DNA from: Steromphala cineraria
Lineage: Eukaryota > Mollusca > Gastropoda > Trochida > Trochidae
Length of the DNA: 64,000 nt
Reading direction: 5' to 3'
NCBI GenBank assembly: GCA_916613615.1
Contig: OU744730.1
Coordinates: 29,138,882-29,202,881, forward strand
The notes under the pieces are model-generated. The model ran no database searches. It was not told where the DNA came from and saw only the letters and a list, made by a program, of their open reading frames with translations. The translations under genes were made by a program, and so were the position numbers. This document shows positions 10,916 through 20,924 of the stretch, piece after piece. Every line of letters begins with the position of its first letter. The stretch's first letter is position 1.

Positions 10916-11858
10916 CAGCTCATCAGGCCTGAAAGGCCCAATGGACTTATGGCATGAAATTTTGTCCGGTGTATGTCCGTCCGTCCATAAACCTTTTGCT
11001 CTTTGACTTCTTCTCCAGAACCAATGACTCAAGAGCTCACATTTAATCTAAATAGTAAATTCCCTGACCCCATGACCCCAAACAGTGTCACAGGAGTCAC
11101 AAATTTAATAAACCTTTTTTCATCTTCTTCCTAGAGGTCTAGAGAGTTAAAAATTGTATGTTCAGACCTGTAAATGTGCAAATAAAGATTCTAAAATGTA
11201 GATTTTGTGGCCACATGACTCCAAATAGGGTCATAGGGATCATAATCTCATATTTTTCTTCTCAAGTTCAAAATGTCTAGGCTAATGGGGATTTTAATCT
11301 AAAGATTTGGTGACCTTCTGACACCAAATCAGAGGTCAACAGGGTCACGACCCAAAAACATTCAATCTTCTTCTCCAGAAATAAGGGTAATAGCCATGAC
11401 CTAAAAACCTAGATATTTTATTGTCATCTTCTCCAGAACTAAATGGTCCAAAAAGCTGAAATCAGGAGCAGTTTGTCAGTTTGCAGTGGTCAGTTTGGGT
11501 GATCTTGAGTCACTAACTTGAAGAATTCAAAGCAATTTTTCAATATTTGCTAAACCCTTTTATTGCCATAATTATGTACTTAATACAGTAATTTGGAGGG
11601 TATGTCTACCATGAATTGGCAGTTTTATGTTTTATGAAGAAAAGTGTTGTGTGATTAGGATACTGCTTTAACAGGCTTTACTAATATTTAACTTTCCAAT
11701 TTTCTGACGAACTTCAGAGCCCAAGGCTCTATTTTTCGTTTCTGGGCCATATTTTGAAAACTGTTCCAATTGAATTCTGGTTGTTTTCGGGGTAGGGTTG
11801 GTCTCTTCAAAAGGGCCACGTTTAAATTCTAATGAGCTACAGAGCCCATGGCTCTATT
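10916..11858 (+). mobile_element. HLE-A4, degenerate, in the first visible intron
   Basis: It starts AGCTCATCAGGCCTGAAAGG, then GTCCGTCCGTCC at 10977. Diverged core repeats run to about 11465. A unique part follows, and it ends AATGAGCTAC plus the hairpin AGAGCCCATGGCTCT at 11841-11855. A second, weaker end (CAGAGCCCAAGGCTCTATTTTT, about 11716-11737) lies just inside and may belong to another copy. Confidence 0.55.
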
Positions 11859-12439
11859 TAGTAGCCCCAACTTAGGTCAAGGCTACTATCAGTTTTTGTA
11901 AACTTACGGCTGCTGCCGCTGCATTTTGTATTGGCTATAACGTTTTTTCTACTAAGGTTATAAGAACTCATATACATAGATTCTTACTTATACCCCTGGG
12001 AATTTGTTTGACGTGTTCACATTCAAAGTCAACGGACAAGGTCACAAGTTGAAATCTCTAAAAATAATACACTGAAACTTGAAGTTTATGTGCTATGAGG
12101 TTCCCATTTGGTAAATATCAACCATGGAGGAGTACAAACTTTTGAAAGGGTTTAATCAGTGAGGTCACAACATAAGCATCGTATTGCGGAAATGCCTTAT
12201 TTGAACTTTTAACACTTAGAATCATTACATTATTAATCATGCACATTGAATAATGATCATAGTGTGTGACCTTGAAGATCAAAGGTTTGATCCGTTTGTA
12301 GAATTTTGCCCGTTTTATTGTGACATTGGAGAAGGCGGAACAGGAGAAGTTTTAAATGCTCATCTAGTTTACATAGTCGTTGACAGTTGATTTAGGAGAC
12401 CTGTTAGCCATTTCAAGAATATATCTTTTATGGTTACAG
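11859..12439 (+). mobile_element. Possible 5' end of another Helentron-like family (HLE-G); rest of intron
   Basis: TAGTAGCC (11859-11866) pairs with GGCTACTA (11881-11888), the same start-hairpin design as the other HLE families. A matching 3' end was not found. The remainder up to the exon at 12440 is AT-rich with one GTGTGACCTTGAAGATCAAAGG stretch and shows no gene. Confidence 0.3.
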
Positions 12440-12511
12440 AAATTGGAATTGAAGTACAGGAAGATGTGGAAGAAGAGGAAGATGAAGACATGGATGAAAA
12501 AACTGAAGCAG
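12440..12511 (+). pseudogene. Exon 2 of the zinc-finger / recombinase-like gene
   Basis: The acceptor is TATGGTTACAG and the donor CAG|GTAAAAG. The exon is 72 nt, entering and leaving in phase 1, matching the donor phase at 10889. It codes an acidic linker rich in E and D (VQEDVEEEEDEDMDEKTEAG region) with no stop. Acidic linkers of this kind commonly join the recombinase-like core to the C-terminal domain in the family as I know it. Confidence 0.6.
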
Positions 12512-13685
12512 GTAAAAGTTGTTCAGACCCCAGACCTAATAAACTATAAACATAAGCTTTTCACATTTCTATCTTCTTCTCTCCTAAAGACTCCTAGAGA
12601 CTAGTGGGTATTCGATCTTGTGAAGTTGTGACCCCTAATAAGAGCCCTAAAGGTTATTGCTTAAAAACTTATTTTCAACATCTTCTTTAGATCTAAAAAG
12701 CCCAGAGAGTTTTTTGTTTAAGACTCCTTGACTGGTGGATCCTAAGTTGTAGTTTTAGTGACAAGGGGCATGAAGCATGAAGGTTAAAGTAACAATCATC
12801 TTTGCATGCGGTTCAGAGTGAAATTTAGCTGTTGAGAAAATAAATACATCACTTTGTAGAAAAAATCTTTCGTCAAAATTTTGTTATCACATTTACATTT
12901 TTTATCAACAATAACATACCTATTTCCACGCCAAGAGCACAATACCCCCAATATAAAGGGCATAGCATTTAATGAACCCGCTTTCGATGACGTAATCATT
13001 ATGGTGGTAATTTACACCGTGTCTCAACTACCGTAATTTGTGTTCGATGGAAATCAATTTTGGCAGCAACGAACATCTTATTCCGAGAAAACAAAATAAA
13101 ATGTACTCGTGTGCGGCAAAAACGTTTTTCAAACGTATATTTAGGAACCGAAAGTTGTGAGATGGCTCCATTGGCTGCGCTTGATTCGAATGTATGCTGT
13201 GTGCCGTTTTTGTCGAATTGGTAAATGATCTCCTATTTCATGAATTTTGGCCCGATTATCCCTGGGTTGGTTGCAAAATTTTGCTAATAATACAAGGAAA
13301 ACGCTTAAATTACTTTAAAAAATAATAAAATATGATTATGTTACTTTAAGATTTAAAACATTAAAATATACTTACCCTTAATTTATATTGTTACAGATTT
13401 ATTATTTAGAAAAAAAGCATTATTTCTGCATATAAAGAATGAATATGGTATGTATTTGGAAGAAAACATATTTTCTTGTTTAACGATCACAAATTGTTGT
13501 AATCAATTATGGTTGTCAATCTACAAACCATCGATAATCCGATTATGTGATTGATTTGTGCATCACCAATTCGTAGCAATATACAAATTTTCAATTTCAA
13601 ATTTTTCCTTCATCGGCTTTGGTCAATCTTACAAAGATAAAGAAAATACATTTTGCTAAAATTTTATTTATTCTCTCCCATTCAG
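12512..13685 (+). other. Intron with an HLE-A-like fragment
   Basis: Positions 12560-12775 resemble HLE-A core (GACTCCTAGAGACTAGTGGG, TGACCCCTAATAAG, AGACTCCTTGACTGGTGG) without either end. The remainder, 12776-13685, is AT-rich and I see no gene or clear repeat in it. Confidence 0.4.
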
Positions 13686-13727
13686 GTGGTCATTCAGGAA
13701 ATGCAGAAGCTCTTGAACAACCAAGAG
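13686..13727 (+). pseudogene. Exon 3 (42 nt) of the zinc-finger / recombinase-like gene
   Basis: The acceptor TCTCTCCCATTCAG and the strong donor GAG|GTAAGT bracket 42 nt, phase 1 to phase 1. It reads GGHSGNAEALEQPR with no stop. On its own it would be too short to call; the agreement of both splice sites and phase with neighbouring exons is the evidence. Confidence 0.5.
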
Positions 13728-13767
13728 GTAAGTCCTTGATTCTTTTAAAGCAATAACTATAGCAAAT

Positions 13768-13862
13768 TGTAAATTTGGTTCCAGATTATATTTTTGGAAT
13801 ACTAAGACACCTGTCAATCTTGAGCTTATTTTCAAGGTCACTACGAGACGTTGACCAGTTTT
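13768..13862 (+). mobile_element. HLE-B core fragment
   Basis: TTGGTTCCAGATTATAT...GAATACTAAGACACCTGTCAATCTTGAGC...TTTCAAGGTCACTACGAGAC...TTGACCAGTTTT matches a little over half an HLE-B core unit. HLE-A5 starts within its terminal T run. Confidence 0.6.
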
Positions 13863-14240
13863 TAGCGCATCAGACCTGAAAGGCCCAATGGGCTTATGTC
13901 ATGGTGTCCGGCGTCAGTCCGTCCATATATCCGTTAACTTTATGGAATTTATTCTCCAGAACCAAGCGACCTAGGAAGCTGAAATCTTGTGTACAGACTC
14001 CTTGACTAGTGAGGAGTATAATTTATAGCTTTGGTGGATCTGTGGCCCCTAATAAGGGCCACAGGGGCCATGCCCTTAAAGCTTCTTTTCATCTTCTCAA
14101 GAACCAAAAGACCTAGGAAGCTGAAATCTTGTGTACAGACTCCTTGACCAGTGAGGATTATAATGTGTAGTTTTGGTAGAGCTGTGGCCCCTAATAAGGG
14201 ACACAGGGGCCACGCCCTTAAAACCTATATTATTATTTTA
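13863..14240 (+). mobile_element. HLE-A5, 3'-truncated
   Basis: It begins TAGCGCATCAGACCTGAAAGG (degenerate start hairpin), with GTCCGTCC-like sequence at 13917. Two core units follow, each with CCTAGGAAGCTGAAATCTTG and GTGTACAGACTCCTTGAC. The inverted subterminal motif and 3' hairpin are absent. Confidence 0.55.
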
Positions 14241-14274
14241 TTCTAGACAATAACTTGAAAGGTTTCAACATATA

Positions 14275-14420
14275 AACAAAGAACTTATTTAAACACCACC
14301 CATTTTTCAAACCGAAAAGCAGTTCTGATTATACACAATACAAATTTTAAGGCAAACAATTAGAAGTATTCGATAGAATGATCAACCAGTATAGAAACGA
14401 AAACTTATCTCGTATGGGTG
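14275..14420 (+). mobile_element. Fragment of Tc1-like MITE H (one end only)
   Basis: AACAAAGAACTTATTTAAACACC and the following blocks (TTTTTCAAACCGAAAA, GATAGAATG, CCAGTATAGAAAC) align with the left 150 bp of the complete element at 28211-29095. The other end is missing. Confidence 0.45.
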
Positions 14421-14499
14421 GGTATTGCAGAAAATTTTCATTGTCATAAGTCTTGCAAATTAGGATTAAGAAGTGTTATTATAATAAGGGTTCCATTTT

Positions 14500-15687
14500 T
14501 ATACCCCGTTGGGTAACCGAACTGGTATCATGTCTCGGGCCCGTCCGTCCGTTCGTCCGTCCCGAACATGGTAAATGTCTTGCGAAATCATACATCGGTA
14601 ATGCGCATATCGAAAGTTTGATCTGATTCGACTATTTTTTTCCGGAGTTATGGCCCTTGACTTAGAGCTCTTGAATGTCAAATTACATAATGACAGTACA
14701 TGTCTTGCGAAATCAACTCCTCCCACCGTTTTACATCAATCTTTCTGAAACTTTAAACATGCTTTAGATATATATCAGTGATGCGCATATCGAAAGTTCG
14801 ATCTGATTCGACGATTTTTTTCCGGAGTTATGGCCCTTGACTTAGAGCGCTTGAATGTCAAATTACAGAATGACAATACATGTCTTGCGAAATCAACTCC
14901 TCCCACAGTTTTTAATACCCCGCCGGGTAACCGAAGAGGTATCATGTCATGGGCTCGTCCGTCCGTCCCGAACACGGTACATGTCTTGCGAAATCAACTC
15001 CTCCCACAGTTTTTATCAATCTTTCTGAAACTTTACACATGCTTTAGATATATATCGGTGATGCGCATATCGAAAGTAAGATCTAATTCGACAATTTTTT
15101 CCGGAGTTATGGCCCTTGACTTAAGAGCGATTGGATGTCAAATTACAGAATGACAGTACATGTCTTGCTAAATCACCTCCTCCCATAGTTTTTGATCAAA
15201 CTTTCTGAAACTTTACACATGCTTTAGATCTACATCGGTGATGCGCAAATCAAACGTTCGAGCTGATTCAATTTTTTTTTTCCGGAGTAATGACCCTTGA
15301 CTTAGAGCGCTTGAATGTCAAAATACAGAATGACAGTTCATGTCTTGCGAAATCAACTCCTCCAACTGTTTTTGATCAATCTTTCTCAAATTTGACACAT
15401 GCTTCAGATATATATCGGTAGTGTGCATATCCAAAATTCGATCTGATTCAACAATTTTTCTGGAGTTGATTGTTATGGCTTAAAGTGATAACTTTTGACC
15501 TTGACATATTTTCAGAAAAATATGGTTCTTGAACCGCTTTCATGCTGATCTTATCTTAAATGTAAATCAAGATTAAATGATCTCTTCTTACTAAAATTAC
15601 CCTTACACTACTTCTTAAGTAGAGGATTGATTGTGCATTAATGTAAGCCCAAGGCGGGGTATATTGTGCTCTTAGAGCACTCTTGTT
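14500..15687 (+). mobile_element. HLE-C: Helentron-like element with a second 5' end inside
   Basis: The 5' hairpin TACCC-CGTT-GGGTA at 14502-14515 is followed by GTCCGTCCGTTCGTCCGTCC. Core units of about 181 bp carry GGAGTTATGGCCCTTGACTT (14643, 14824, 15102, 15284). The 3' end is GGCGGGGTAT (15653-15662), the perfect hairpin GTGCTC-TTA-GAGCAC (15666-15680) and TCTTGTT. A second start (TACCCCGCCGGGTA, 14916-14929, with its own GTCCGTCCGTCC) lies inside a core unit, so two copies are nested or recombined but only one 3' end remains. Confidence 0.65.
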
Positions 15688-15709
15688 CAAATTATTCTTA
15701 ATCTCGACT

Positions 15710-15775
15710 GATATTACTACCATGATTGACAAACATCTGTTGGATGTATGTGAACTCTGCTCACTATTTGCTTGT
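15710..15775 (+). mobile_element. HLE-B 3'-end fragment
   Basis: TACCATGATTGACAAACATC, then TATGTGAACTCTGCTCAC and TTTGCTTGTTTTTTT, matches the last 70 bp of HLE-B2 (7050-7115). It follows HLE-C directly. The stretch 15776-16183 shows nothing else recognisable apart from intron sequence and a T-rich acceptor tract. Confidence 0.5.
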
Positions 15776-16183
15776 TTTTTTTGTACTAAATGTTTGAGGG
15801 TCCATAAACTCCTTACATCTATTTTACATATCCAATTTGATTTTCAAACCAATTATTCTGTAACAGCTCTAAGACTGATAAACATGTTTACAATAATGTT
15901 TAAAAATGCCACAAACTACTTTTGGGGTAGAAAATGACCCCAATATGATTCTCCATAATATTCATTATTTGGGTCAGAATTTAAAGACAAAATTATGCAT
16001 CAAATCACTTTTTGGAACAAGCAGACAGCTTTGAAAGCTTCAAATCTTCATAGGAGATCTGAAATTGATCTGGCTTTTCATTTTTGGGTAAATATTGGAC
16101 CAAAAACGTTTAGTGTAAGTTTTGAAGAACAATGTACAAGGGATTAATAACATCAATTTATTATTTATTTTTTATTTATTTAG

Positions 16184-16409
16184 GTCGACGACCCAAAGTG
16201 AGGAAAAGACCTTGGTCGGATGAAGAGAGGATGGCAGTCATGCGTCATTTTGATGGGCATGTTGCCCTGGCCAAAATACCAAAGAAAGCTGAAGTTGAAA
16301 ATGTCTTGCTAGAGAAAGAAGTTTAAGAAAAAGAACATGGACAAATATTAAAGATTTTGTCAGAAATAAGATCAGTGCAAGTAAAGGAAAGTCTGCTAAG
16401 ATATTTTAG
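16184..16409 (+). pseudogene. Last exon of the zinc-finger / recombinase-like gene, frameshifted
   Basis: A T-rich tract ending TTATTTAG precedes the exon, which enters in phase 1 and reads RRPKVRKRPWSDEERMAVMR, a Myb/SANT-like opening (W-x-D-E-E). The first frame stops at TAA 16324-16326. Skipping one base there gives KRTWTNIKDFVRNKISASKG and a natural stop at 16407-16409. KRPWS...AVM.HF and W.NIKDFVRN are the conserved C-terminal pattern of this family as I know it, so a frameshift near 16320-16330 is likely. Confidence 0.6.
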
Positions 16410-17107
16410 ATTCCATAACTGATATGCTCGTGTCATTTTCTGGGTGTGAAATGTCAGTTCCTCACACCTAAAGAGACAAATTGGCATAAGGCATGGGTCA
16501 TTGAAAGTTGTAAGTCAGTTGTAAACTTTTTTTATACTGCTGCACCACCCTGGCTAAAATGAAGAAATAGGGAATCTCTCAATGAAAACTGATAATTGTA
16601 GTGTGAGAGAATATATTATGTCTGAAGCATATCTCTTCTATTAATGATCTTATTCAATTTCATTGAAATCAGATACAAAACTTTCACTCTGTCCTCGCTA
16701 CGTTACTTAATCTGACTACCTCACTGTCAGCTGTGAGGCGACCTTTCGTCTAAACCAAACAGCCTCGAGGCTGTTAACGCTTTGGGCCGATTTTTTTGAT
16801 AAAGTGGGTTACTGATTGCCTGAATGTATGGAAGTTGAAAGGTCATGGTCAAGGCCGCCTGACATGACCCATATGATGCCATACTCAGATCAAGTAACGC
16901 AAGGATGTAAGAATGAAAGTTTAGTATCTGATTTCAATTTAGCTTTTTGAAAGTTTGTGTTACATGGTCTTTATTTTGTGAGCCCGACCACTTTTTAACG
17001 CATGTTATAATGTAGGCTCAGCTGTACTTATTAAACCCTCGGACAAAAGGTCTGAAATGTTTTAATTTACTTTGCTTCTATGGTAGTTGAAATCATGGTA
17101 GTTGAAA
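16410..17107. other. Intergenic; one perfect 18-bp palindrome
   Basis: AACAGCCTCGAGGCTGTT at 16758-16775 is self-complementary. Otherwise no gene or clear element is visible; no AATAAA follows the last exon closely. Confidence 0.4.
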
Positions 17108-19150
17108 TCATGTCTCCCCCCAAAAGGGTTGGGAGACATATTGGTTTTAGCCGAGTTTCCGTTGGCGTTCCCATTTCGTTTCCGGAGCATCACTCTAAAA
17201 CTTTTTGACCAATCATCATCAAATATCAAACGTCTTAATAGAATGTTTAATGGGGACCAGTTGGATATGTCATCTGCTGATGACTCTTGTTTACTCAAGT
17301 AAAAGGATACAAATGAAAGAATAATACACAGGGCTTTGTTACTTGCACAGGTGCAACCTAAATTTTAGTTCTGCATTTGAATCACAAATTTCAGAACTAC
17401 GTCATCAAATTAATACTTCACCCTATATCATAATGGATTGCTCTTTAAACTTTTCATGCTTTTGGAAATCACCTGGTTGTCTACTAAAGGAAAAATACAC
17501 TAAGGTGTTAACAAAATTCTTCTCTCCACCTTTTCTAATTAATTGGTTAATTTCTAGATATAAAATATAACCTTTGGTCAGAATTTACTTTCTAAGATGA
17601 AATTCTAAGAAAGACATTGTCAGACTTTATAGTTTCTTATGTATGTAGTAACCTTGCTCACCCAAATAAAACAAATAGAAAAACATATATTTATGAAATC
17701 CATAAGAAGTGATGTCAGTAAATACAGAGTTTATTTTGCATTCTTCAGTTAGACAGTGTTGGTTCTTAGTAATAATCTAGCCTTGACAATGTTTTATGTT
17801 TGCTTTATTTTTTATCGTTATGAATCCCTAATTATTATGTACAATGGAAGCTCCCTTAACCACTGTGTATAACCGTACACCGGAACTAGCGAGGTGTACG
17901 GTGGAGAAATGTTTCTAGCGAGGAGCGTTATCGCAAACGGGATCACAAAAAAAGCAATCATTGCCGTTTCATCAACATTTTCTATGTTATTATCATGTCA
18001 ATAGCTTCCCGAGACATAACTATTTAATGTCATATCCTGTTCATAGTCAGAGATAGCAAATATGTTACTAACAACAGCATTACTCGCAACTGTCATTGTT
18101 ACTGTCCCTTGGATACAGAATGACAAGCACATACATTTTACTAAGTAATTTGTTTTATGTCTTATTGTGTTTGCCAATCAGCTAGCCTTGAATTCATTCT
18201 GTATTTCTTTTGAAGTAGGGTGACAAATGGGCAAATGGTTTTTTGCTGCAGGCGGCTAAAACCAAAAACGTGTATCAGTGTTTACAAATTTTCTGTACTC
18301 ATTAACTTCGATGGGCTTATGTTCTTCTATATTGTGTTCAGGCACCTTGGCTTGTAGGGAATTAGATTTATAGATTTGGTGACCCTTTGACACCAAATAA
18401 GAGGTCAATGGGGTCCAGGCATTGCAACTAATTTTCATCTCTTCCAGTCCTAAAAGATTCCTTTTCCTTTATTAATCTAGTTCTTGATTTGGTGACAAAG
18501 TGGCCCCAAATTAACGCCAAAACATAAAACGCTTGTAATATTTTCCATCTCGACAAGTATTGCTTAAAAGGCTACGAAGTCTAGGGCTCTATTTGTTTTG
18601 AATTGATGTTTTTTTTTCAAATTTTGTTTCATACACTTGAGTTATCCAAAACCTAGCAATTTGATAGTGCAAAGTATTTTTCAGTCTGTCAAGGAATTAC
18701 TGTTAATAAATCAAATCTTATCTTCATTTTCTGATCAAAACTGTCAATATAGTCCCTTCTGCGTCTGCAGATGTGCCTTTTGGGGGTTTGCACTTTAAAA
18801 ATTAAAAAAAGATTACCATGACAACAGATCAGACTTTGTTTTGAATATTTCGTAATGTCTTGAACATAATTGTGAAATTATTTGGCTCATCATCACCAGA
18901 TTTGTTTAACCGCCTCTCCATAACATGGAGACGTGCATTTAAGTTTTTTTAAACTTTTTTGTTAATGAATAATGTATGTGTTCATGGCAACAACTTGGAT
19001 TCCGTCCTTATGAAGAGTAAAACTAGTTCCCTGAGCAAAGCTTCAATATAAGTTAAATAGAAAGAATATACCGGTACAGAAAAAGTAATATGTATAGAGA
19101 TTTTCGGGATGGGGGAGACATCTGTTTTTAATTGTAAAAACAGTTCTAGT
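17108..19150 (+). mobile_element. HLE-D: Helentron-like element
   Basis: The 5' hairpin is ATGTCTCCC/GGGAGACAT at 17110-17139 with an inner CCC-AAAA-GGG. The 3' end has the inverted motif GGGGGAGACAT (19111-19121), then a perfect 9-bp stem CTGTTTTTA-ATTG-TAAAAACAG (19122-19143), then TTCTAGTT, close to the CTRRT ending of rolling-circle elements. The interior is 2 kb, AT-rich and non-coding. It contains an HLE-A fragment at 18310-18596. Confidence 0.6.
18310..18596 (+). mobile_element. HLE-A fragment inside HLE-D
   Basis: GATGGGCTTATG (18311), GGTGACCCTTTGACACCAAATAAG, then a degenerate 3' end GGCTACGAAGTCTAGGGCTCTATTTG. Internal deletion has shortened it. Confidence 0.45.
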
Positions 19151-19229
19151 TAACCTTTTGATAATTTCAGAATTCTGAAAATTGTAAAATAAAATTCTTT
19201 TCCATGGAAATGAGTTGAAATTGGACTCT

Positions 19230-19342
19230 GTTTCCTGATGAACCCTTCCATCAAGAGTCTTCCAGTTTGGTGTCAGTTTTCATTGTGTCTACGTAGGCTA
19301 AGACAATTTCTTTTATGTGCGTGTGTGTGTGTGTGTGTGTGA
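19230..19342 (+). repeat. HLE-B fragment and (GT)n microsatellite
   Basis: CTGATGAACCCTTCCATCAAGAGTCTTCCAG and TCAGTTTTCATTGTG match diverged HLE-B core. A GTGCG(TG)n run of about 24 bases lies at 19317-19341. Confidence 0.5.
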
Positions 19343-19498
19343 AAGCATTGTTATTTACATGTTTATTGTTGAATTACTCATTGCATAAAAATCTGGGTGA
19401 CTGATAAGTATTACGTATTATTTTCGTACATGTAGGATATTTACTCCCTTATGTTTCAAAGATCGATATTTTCGTTGACTTCATACCTTTTTTATTTA

Positions 19499-19745
19499 CC
19501 TAATGTTTGGTAAGAAATAAAAGATCTAAAAGCAGAAAAATGCTGACAGTACGTGTTTGATGGAATAGCAGTATGATACATGTATGGTTAGGCGTGTACT
19601 TCCTTTTACAACTACTAATTATAACTTCAAACCTGTAGCACTACAGATGTGCCGATAACTATCTAAGAGGATACATAGTTTGGAGCTGTTTATATAACGT
19701 TGTAAAGTTCTCATTAAACCTTCAAGCCATATTCATCTCCTTTCA
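19499..19745 (+). repeat. Dispersed repeat F, copy 2
   Basis: AGATCTAAAAGCAGAAAAATGCTG, GTAGCACTACAGATGTG, AACTATCTAA and AACGTTGTAAAGTTCTCATTAA match 690-1080 with about 75-80 percent identity by eye. The central CCGTTTGTAAAAGAAAATC block is missing. No coding capacity. 19746-20346 shows nothing recognisable. Confidence 0.45.
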
Positions 19746-20346
19746 AAAAAGGTCAAGATTGATAGCTTATCGTAGCTGTTCAAAAGTATATACCGTAATT
19801 GACATTGAGATATAAAAGTAGATACACATTGGACAATACTTACCAAGCAACATGACTAAACGACAATGAATATTGAAAAATATCGCATGTTTCCTATTAT
19901 TCAACTAAATTAAGAAAAATGCCATGACGAGCAAAACATGTCATTCTTTTGAAGTATACAAATTCCGTTCTACTGTATATGAACCCTTTACAGTTTTAGA
20001 TATGTTTGGTAAATGCTGACTATTATTTAAATATGTAAAATTGTATTTAATGATTAAATATATTACAACTCAATCTAAGCATGATAATATAATATAATAT
20101 ATAATATCAAATAATCTGAATTTAAAATATTGATAATCATTTGTTTTAAATCTACAAACAAGCTCACCTTATCACTATTTTCAAACAATAAGTGTATCAA
20201 AAGCATATGTTTATGTATATGAATTATTCATTTATATGATGTTGACAATGAACACATATTTAAATCAAACGTTTAATTTAATGTGCACATATTATACAGA
20301 TGTCCAGGTATGAATATTTGGGGCCAGAGGTCTGTCTGAGTATCTA

Positions 20347-20924
20347 AACTCATGTCCAAAAGAAACGATACCATACAAATCGCAAAATAACTCAATGCAC
20401 TATATATTGATACGACTAAAACGTAGTTTTATCATTTCCTCAGTAGTCAACTAACTTCTATGCAAAATTTTGAAACATTATCGTTTCATGTTTGCGAGAA
20501 ACGTGCATTTAAAAAAATCATCAATCTGGAATTTCCTTAAATAGGCGAGATAGCAGGGAGAAATTGGACACTTACGCTTGTTTTAAACCGTTCTAGTGCA
20601 ATGACGCGTCAACGAATTTATGTAAAATAAAGTACATAATATCAACAAGATTGTATTCTTACCTACATTCAATACTTCATAAATTTTAAAGTGAAATGAC
20701 AAGAATTCTGTGCATAAAACAATTTGAAATTTCGATTTATGCACCCCATGTGCGTTTGAAGTGACACAAAATCAAAAGTGTTTTTTTCCTGCAGTTTGAA
20801 AATGTGCACACTTCTTTACAAGACATATGCCTGTTAGACACACATAAATTCGACTCTGTCAGGTATGAGTATTTAGTTTCGGATGACGTTGAAAACTTTG
20901 TATCGTTTCTTTTGGACATGAGTT
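20347..20924. mobile_element. Tc1/mariner-like MITE L (578 bp)
   Basis: The ends are perfect inverted repeats of 25 bp, beginning AACTCATGTCCAAAAGAAAC on the left and its reverse complement on the right. TA dinucleotides flank both ends (20345-20346 and 20925-20926), the target duplication of Tc1/mariner elements. No transposase reading frame lies inside, so it is non-autonomous. Confidence 0.65.

Noticed and set aside
14499..15153. Open frames reading VNTVHVLRNQL-like and similar peptides
   Set aside because: They follow HLE-C core repeats, and the repeated peptide is a by-product of the tandem unit.
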